Assembly (NCBI GenBank): GCA_002633005.1
Contig: NMRA01000461.1
Location: forward strand, 124,001-188,000
Origin: Phoronis australis
Taxonomy: Eukaryota; Phoronida; Phoronidae
Direction: 5' to 3'
DNA: 64,000 nucleotides
Positions within the stretch are counted from its first letter, which is position 1. The number at the start of each line of letters is the position of its first letter. This document shows positions 39,501 through 48,500 of the stretch, in pieces. The notes beneath the pieces were generated by a model. It searched no databases. It was given only the letters and a program-made list of their open reading frames with translations, and was not told the DNA's origin. The translations under genes were made by a program, and so were the position numbers.

Positions 39501-42500
39501 AGACATTGAACCTCTACAATTGAAAAGACAGTCTTCGGTCTCGAGCAAGGTATCAAGTGATGCACCCACTAATATCGGTGCAAAGCTTCATACAGTACAC
39601 GAAGGCTCTAAACCATATCTTTTGAGGCATTCAGCAAATCAGAAAGCAGCTTTTCAAGATTGTGGACAAGGTAAAATGCCTTTGTGATTGGTACTGTGGG
39701 AACACAGGGAGTTGTAAGGGATTGTTCTAATTCCCTCCCGACCCGACATCCCACGATCCCGTGACCCACAACCCGCTCTACCCACGAGCAACAACCAACT
39801 TGACCCACAAGCTGCTGCAATAAAGGTGCAGTATCTTTGTTCTTTTTACATTATTCACACCCTTAATCCGTCGCTGACTGACTTTCCTAGAAGAATTAAC
39901 TACACGAATAGCTCTGGCGCAAGACTGGAGTTTCAAATACCTTAAGTGACGTAAGAACAGAGAATGGAATGGCGTATTATCATTGTCACGAACATAGTTC
40001 CACGAGCGATTACCAATTACCCTGTTCCAATCAACTTGAGGAGAGTGTACGTTAACGTGTATACATATAGTTTCACATTTATACTATTTCTTTCTGACCT
40101 ATACTCGTTTACACTACACGCCACGTAACTTTGGTTTTCTAATAAACTGTATTTACTGAAAAAATAGTTTCGTGACTTTGTCACACTCTCCCAAAATAGT
40201 TCGAATCTGCCATTGAGTGAGTAGCAGAGGAGAAAATTACAATCTGCCGGTGAAAAGACTATTTGTAACGTTTGTAGGTCTTGTTGCTGGCGTTGATTTT
40301 TTCCGTTTTTGGCTGTTAAACCATCTGAATCGACTCTTAAATGCAAAAACAGGAAAAAACATCCCAGTTCTTGGCCAGACTTGTCCTGGAGGTCAGCGCT
40401 CGTTCTATGCTCAGATCGAGTCAAGCTTATTTCCTGCCGTGGATTGAGTTGTAGTGAGTCAGTGGGGTCATGGGTCGACGGGTGTGGGGGTCGAGGGATT
40501 TTTAGAACAATCCTGCTGTAAGCAGATCTATTCAAGTCGGTATGTAAACTCCTTTAGAAAAAAGTTGTTAATACCGACGTCCGAAGACGAACAACCGTGT
40601 ATGTTCAACCAGAATCATGAAACTCGACATATGTAGAAATCAAAACCGCTGATACCGCCAACATACAGCGTTTTAACGATTTAGTGCAGGGTGTATATGT
40701 AATTTATTCGTAACACTCATTGCAACTTTGCAATACCATCCCCTGTCTATTCGACAATTCATGACACCAACTTTAGAAAATGGGTCGACCGAAATATGCT
40801 TTTTCTGCTCTAACTTTGGTGAAAAGTTGCATCAGTTTTGTTTCCTACTACTTATTCCAGAGGCATCATCAAAAGAATTTTTTTTAAATATATGTCTACA
40901 TTTTCCCAGGCGATCAACTGCGTTTTTGGTGAAAGGAATTCAGTGGACCTGGGACGTTGTTTTAGAATAAAAGACAACTGACGGAACCAATTGTTTTGGT
41001 CCACGTGACTTTCTAAACAAAACATTGGAGCCTATCTCAGGTAAATATCACCTGACGAAAATGTGATGTGCATACAAGTAAAACTGTGGAGTCTACGTTT
41101 AAAACGTCGCATAAATATTGGCGTCGATGCATAGGTGCACAGAACCGTGAAGGCTATACAATCCTCCGGGACACGCAAGCCCTCACTTAAGACTGGTAAT
41201 CAGTTATGTCACTAGGAACATCCAATTTACTTTCGAGTAATGGTTGCTGCTCTTTCTTCGATGTGGAGTGCTAAGTTTGCAATATGGCAGCCAACTAATT
41301 TCCAAATATTTAGCAGTAATGTTATTTAATGATCTGATATGGGTGGCGTATGCTAACTAGCTTCGTCGGAACTATGTACTCGTCACAGACTCGGCAAGAG
41401 GCTGTCGTCAACAAAAAAACATGTACAACATATTGGCTCAGTCATCAGTGTTTGTCTCCGACTAGCGATTGTAATAGGACACGGAATATTGTGTCTTAGA
41501 GATTATTGACTTACTAACACAGTCAAGTGGTACTCCTGTCCATTTACCATCAGCGTCGCAGGAACGTGTTAGGTTCCCGCCTGACCGCTCATATCCCATG
41601 TCGCAAGAGTATTGGGCAGTTCCTTCGTAAAGCTCCGACGTAGCTTCAACACTGGTATTGAGGTTGTTGATTGGCTTTCCGCAATTTTTTCCTGGAAATT
41701 TCCAATGCAATCGTGCACTTTATTTAGATAAACCACGCATTACGGCCCAAATTTTGAGAGGTTACCACAAAAGTTCATTCGTACCTTAAATTACGAGAGT
41801 ATCAAATTTAGCCTGGCTGTGTAATTTTGATTGGTTTGGAGACATTTGCAAATAGTCACCAGAAAGTAGCCTATTCGAAATTCTGAGAAAAAATCAAAAA
41901 ACATGACCATCATTGAGTAAAACATCGATCATATTTTGGAAAGTAAGTAGGCTGAACATCCCAATTCTTTCATTTAGCATACAACTTTAAACATGTCATC
42001 AATACTTGATTTTTAGCATTGAGTTTACATGTACAGTATAGCTTCTCATTATAAATTCAGACTACGTGCTCTGAAATTGAAAACAATATTCAAAACCTAA
42101 ATTAATTTATTTGACGAAACACCCATGAAAAATAAATTAATAAAACTTACGAAACACACACCTTAAAATTTTTCTTCGCATTGTGCATACCACAATGATT
42201 TTCAAAGCTCATTGAGTCGAAAAATTCAATATTTCTTTCATGGACCGTAGAGGACTTTGGATTTCAAAATGATTAATAATTCAGTTTCCTTGTTTCATCG
42301 AGCCAAGGACTTCATGAGCAACATTAGAAAAGTTGGTGATTCAGAGCACGTCTTGCCTGTACTACATTAAACTGATGGTAGTTATTTGTCGAGTATTTTC
42401 TTGTAACCTGAGATTGGAATAACAGTCTCTGAATAATACAAAGAACTTTGTAAGTTTTAGTGGTCACATGCCCGGACTGGATGCGCGAATGAATAAAGAA

Positions 42501-45500
42501 GGACGCTGATCACGAGCAGGAAATCGTCAAACAGTACTATGTAGGCTCTAAAGCACACTTTTTGCAGCACTCATCAAATTAAAAAAGAAACGTGTTAAGG
42601 AGTGCAGCCAAGGGACAGGGAAGAGGCAGCATTAGCACTATGGGGACACAGGGAGTTGTAAGCGCATAAATTCAAATCTTTTTGAATGTATCAATTCAGA
42701 TGACCTTGACCTGGGAGGAAATTTACACTAAGAGCACGAGCCATGGCAAAAAAGAAGTACATTAGACGACCTGAATTAGAAATACCCTTTTCAGAAAAGT
42801 TGTCAATACCAAGGCCTGAAGATGGCGCAACGCGTTTGAGCAACAATAGTTTTATAATTTTGCATATTCACAAATCAAAATTGCTGATATTATCAAGGGA
42901 CGATGTAGTGTTCTACTTATCGAGTGGGCATGTATAATTGTCTGAATATAGACAGAAACTGTTGTTATTTGCATTGTTTTGTTGTTCTGTTTGATTGACA
43001 TGACCCCTGAGTTCAGTACACGGATGGTGTAATTTGCTTACTACAAACTCTAGCATGACAGCAATTAATGCATCCTGGAATAGTCTAGAGGCTAGTATAT
43101 GTTTGTAGAATGATTGCGTAGATTCCGGAAAGTTCCGGCATGTGCTTGAATAGATGAAAAGTTCTAGAACATTGCATTGGTCTATAATTAATCAGGCACG
43201 GGTTTGGGACACTCAGTAAAAGCCGTTAAGCAGAAAATCAGGTAAGCAGTTACGCATTCGGAGTAAAACCAGTTAAACAGTTGACAGATAATAGCTGAAC
43301 ATCAGATAATTACTGGAGAGTTGCAATTGAGTTGCTGAACGTGTCCCGGAAGTTCATCAGAAGTCAAGGCTTTGCACCGCTCGCTGGAGTATAAAACATA
43401 CATTGCGCCCGACGTTTTGTTTGAGTAGGCTTCTGAACATACGTTCGAGATTAATACACGTATAAGCATTAACTTGAAACAGTCTTCAGTCTATCATTGC
43501 ACCGAAAGCTATAAGCACCGGTCTGTAACAACCTGCGGCCATCCACACAAGGGAAAACGTGACAATAATTAAGTGACGACATTCAGTCCTCCTTTGCGAC
43601 ACCATTCCTTGTCAACTCAAACCTTTTTCCACACAAAGTTAGAAAATAGGTCAGGTTGTGAATCGTCGTAAGTATTATGTTTCCTACTACTTATTGAAAG
43701 GCAAAAAAGTTTGTACATATACATCTTACAGGACCATCTAGCGCGTTGTTCCTAAAGGCGAATGGAACTCAGTGAACCACAGACTTTGTTTAATTTTTAG
43801 AAACAGTTGACTGAAGCAAATATATCTGTCAACGTGACATTTACACAAAACTTTTGAGCTCTTTTCAGGTAAAAAATTACTTGGTGGAACCGTGGAGTCC
43901 ACCTTTAAAACGTGTGCATGCCCTCAATCAAGACTTAAAATTGTTTCGGTCACTGGGAAGATGTTGATATATTCGCGTAATGGTTGCTGCTCTTTCTCAC
44001 ACGTAGACCCTTGAGTTTAAATTATCCCCCCTGAGCTTCCCAAAGGTTTAGAAGACAGGTTGCATATGAATTGCGTCATCTGATGTGAGTGGCGTATTCT
44101 GCCAGTTTTTTGAAACTAATCATGAAAGACTGTCGCCAACATTGGCTTTGAGGTCAGTGTTCATCTAAGACTATAGATGGCGATAGGATAATCAAGATTG
44201 CGTCTTGAATTATTGACTTACTAGCACATTCAAGTGGTACTCCCGTCCAGTTTCCATAAGCGTCGCAGGTGCGTAATTGGATACCACCTGCCTGCTCATA
44301 TCCCATGTCGCAAGAGTATTGGGCTGTCCCTTCATAAAGCTCCGAGCTAGTTTCAACAGTGGTATTGAAGTTGCTGTTTGGCTTTCCACATGTTTTTCCT
44401 ATAATTTTCCAATGCTAGTATGATAATACAGGCTTTACCAAATTTTTAGCATCGTATTCACAATCTAGTATTTCATTATATGTTCAGAATACCTTCACTG
44501 AAGTGTTGAATTAATTTACTTAAATGATATTTAAATTTTTACTTGCAAACCACAATGATATCTTTCACTCTTTCAACATTGAAAAACTTGATATGGATTT
44601 TTTGAGGACGTTGGGTTTTCAATTGGGTTAATGGTTTAATTTTCTTATTTTGTCGAACCAAAGAGTTTCATGTCAATATGATGATAATTTTCGAGTCCGA
44701 GTCCGTTTTGTCTTGACTGAGTTAAATTTGTAGGTGGTTATTTAATTGTCGAGTATTGCTTCAGCAAATACAGTTTGAAGTAGTATTTGCAGAGTTTTTC
44801 TACGACATGGGCAAATTTTGGTGATCGCATGAGCTCATTGGGTGAAATACTAAAATAAGTGGAAAGGCACTATCCACGTGCAAAGACACAGTACATCGAG
44901 TGATACATCCACGTACAAGTACCAAATGTTTAGTTTGAACAATTCAGCAAAACTACACATGCACTGTAAACGTGTGACAAAGGTAACTATGAAGAGCAAA
45001 AACACCTATCTTGGTTTGGTGGAAAGACGGGGGTGCTTACATGATTTCAAATCTGCTCGAATGTTAACATGATTCGATTGTTTATTGGTGGCGTATCAGT
45101 CTTTTACTATAATACCGTTTAGACGTAGAAATAGGAATAGAAACGCGATCACATGACAGTTTCAAAACTTTGCAATTTACCATTTGAAATTTTACTAAAG
45201 TAATCGTTGTACACTAATTGTATCACAACTTCTTGGCCATTAAAAGAAAAGAAAACAAACAAGCGATGCATATATTTTGATAATCATCGTAGTTTTTTTC
45301 GAAATATTTCAATACATTATAATTATGTGCACCTAATCAAGAATGTGCGAGTCTAGGTTTATAGTCAGAGAACCCATTGGCTCAAAAGGTACGAAAGTCC
45401 GAGTTTTCCGAATTATTGCCCATCCAGACTAAAAAGCAACATGTGGCATATTGTTTAGTTTTATTATTTTCACTTCAACTTACCAGGTAATGTTTGTTAG

Positions 45501-48500
45501 TCTGCAGCATTGATAGCACGACGGGATGTTGGGAAGTGCAGAACAATTTGTTTTGACATAGATTAAGTATTTGCTTCAACCTGAGGATCGTTTCTGAGAT
45601 GGATGTAAAAGATTTTAGTGAACGTGTCTGAGTTCATCTGATGTATTAAATTTCCATACATTGTCAACTGACCAATTAAATTTATACAAACTGCCGTGAT
45701 CTCGGAAATTACAGGAAAGCGCCTGAAGTGAGTGTTTTTTTTTCTGAAGAACGTCGCTGAAAAAGAGCACATTTCGGAAACAATCTATTGTTTAATACCA
45801 GACACAACCGCGTGTATTATTGAAAATAATAAAATTCTATTTCATTAACGGCGAAAAAATGTTTTGCGACTCATCAGCATAAAAAGACCAAATGACGTGA
45901 GCAGTAGTATACTGTGAACCAACATTACCAAGTGAAACGCAAAGTGAACAATGTACACGAAAATCACACGCTAACGGCATAGAAAAGCACTACTGCTTTT
46001 GAAGTCTGGCTTATTATTAAGCAGGATACTTAGAAGTTACTATACGCTTAGTTTACATCAAGCATTTCTCTAGTCAGGTGCTCACTTGTGCACTTGAGTG
46101 CTTCTCCCGTCCATTCCCTGTCAGCATTGCATGTACGTGTTATATTGCCACCTGATCGCGTATATCCCGCGACGCACGAGTAACTGGCTGTTCCTTTGTA
46201 AACGTTCGACGTAATTTCAACGCTGGTGTTGGGGTCACTGTCTGGATTACCGCAATTTACTCCTATGAATTGCAATAAATTGATATCATGGCAATTACGT
46301 AAAAACTTTAATTGGTAACCAGGAAATCCAACGTAAAAACTAAATCGACGTTAATATCCAAAAATAGTGAAGCACAATTTTAGGTTCATACACGGGAACG
46401 GAAAATAACACACGTGATATCAGAAAATTCGTTTTCTAGCCGACAATGTAGCTTAAACAACTTCGAATAATGCCTTTTGTAAAATCTAATGCCACATATT
46501 GTACTGGTCGTTGATGCTGCTTTATCCACGTGTGTTATCTCGCTCCTTGTGAGATGTTGGCTTCTTTGCAGCAATTCTTTTGTTCACAAATCTTTGTTTC
46601 AAGTGGCCTCAAAAATTTGCCGATTTAGGATGAGCCACATTTACATGTGATTTATGAGATGGAGTTCTTTATTTTCACCATAGCTGCTGTTGGTTTCACC
46701 TGGGTCAGTCGTCGACCCAGAATGTCTGAGCTACGATATGTGGTTCTTATTTTGAATTTCTTTGTGTCAATTATGCATTTTCAGGTTTCCTGAGACAGGG
46801 TGCAAAGAAGGGTTTCGTACACCCAGAACGGTGATAACGTCCCAACATTACGGCGTTTTCCCGTTGTTCAAAACTTGTTGGATTCCATTGTACAACAACA
46901 AGTTGGGAAGAGAACCCCCGTAGCCACGACTGTTTGACTTCATTGAGGCATTCATGGTTGGAGGGCCAGCTCTCTTATGTTCGATAATTGCTATAATCTC
47001 CAATAAGATCTTATCTAGCCTGATTGGGCTGTGCTGCTAAAAAATAATGTTAACTTAGAACATATTTGAACATAAACCAATAGCCTTTCTGAAATCCTCG
47101 TCAAATGATCATGTTTAGTTTTTGATTCGCCAAAATCGCCCAACTACAACCGAAGTTACGACAATCTCGGGTTTGACTATGTTCGCACATGGTCTGTAAT
47201 AAGCCTGCTAGATTATTGGCCTGTCTGTTGTGATAACAGGCAAAAGACAAAGAAGCTGCATGTAGATGTTATCACACGAGTGTGCCAGCTCCTGTGACGG
47301 CCATTAGCAATCTGCACCCGGCCTGGCGTTGTCATGCACTTGATTCAAGACCTGTCACGACATCTACACACATGTATTCGAACTGGATTTGTTTTAATGT
47401 ACTTTTAATGAGTTTTACTGTTTGTGTGCATTTTGCTCATGTCGAGCTCGTATAACTCAAGGCGTGTTCCAGCAAGCGTAGGTGTATCTCTTTCCATACT
47501 GTGTTTCAGGCTCCGGGGGTTATCCCATGCACTATGGCATCCGAAAGCGTCAGATTAGTTATCGCCACCAACACGGTCGATTTCAGGACAGCGTTTGCCT
47601 TTAATCTAGGCACTCTTTACTTAAATAATATCCATATAACTTCAGGCTCGGAAAAGAATTTCAGATGTCCAGAACACCCCTGGAATTTGACTGGCCTAAA
47701 ACTTCCTCTCAGAGGTAAGCATCATTAGTGCATGCATGTTTGTCAACTTTTGTACAAGTTACAACGATTCTTCACAATACCTCACCGTACGGCTGAAGTC
47801 CGGATATTCCCAGATCAAGCACACCTACAGTGTATCTGGGTGCGTTGAATTTTAGGCTACGAAAATGTTCAAGGTGTTTTAAGATGTTGAAGAATATCCA
47901 CACGTTTACCAACGTGCAGTAGTAAATCTCAAATACTGCTGACAATTCATGTGTCAAAGTCGCCTGAATTGGAAAAAGTTGTTGCGTTTGCAAAATAGGA
48001 AAGCTCGTGAAAAATAGCACGGTTCGAAATCCTTTGAAAATAAGCTGAAAACTGTTTGTCAGTTATTTCGCTGGTTTTTGACGTTTTCTCTGCATATACG
48101 GATACCCTTTTTACTAAATACTTCATAGTCCAATGACTATTCGTGCTAAAAAATTGTTCTATAAAATTACAACCTCACCATTGTTATTAACCGTAGTTCT
48201 CCGGGTTTTTCCTGTTCTACTTTGTACATTTACGAGTGCAAACACGCCACCTTTTAGGGATCAGATGAGTTAAAGCTCTTCGGAACAAAACCTCGAACCA
48301 GATGTAGTGTTATACAAGGTCCAACATGCTTTTGTGAACATCGGAGAGCAAGTTGTGGAAAAGTCATGGAATGGTATTTATTCCTCGCCGTCATAATTCC
48401 AAGGTGCCATGGATTGGCTTTATCAAGATAGATAATATTTGACTTACCAATGCAAACGAGGGGCGACCCTGTCCATTCACCATAACCGTCACACGTTCGC

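Noticed and set aside
40017-40535. 172-codon minus-strand frame
   Set aside because: No recognised domain; lies in an intron of the sushi gene, and other frames in the same stretch are also open on the plus strand. The length alone is not enough.
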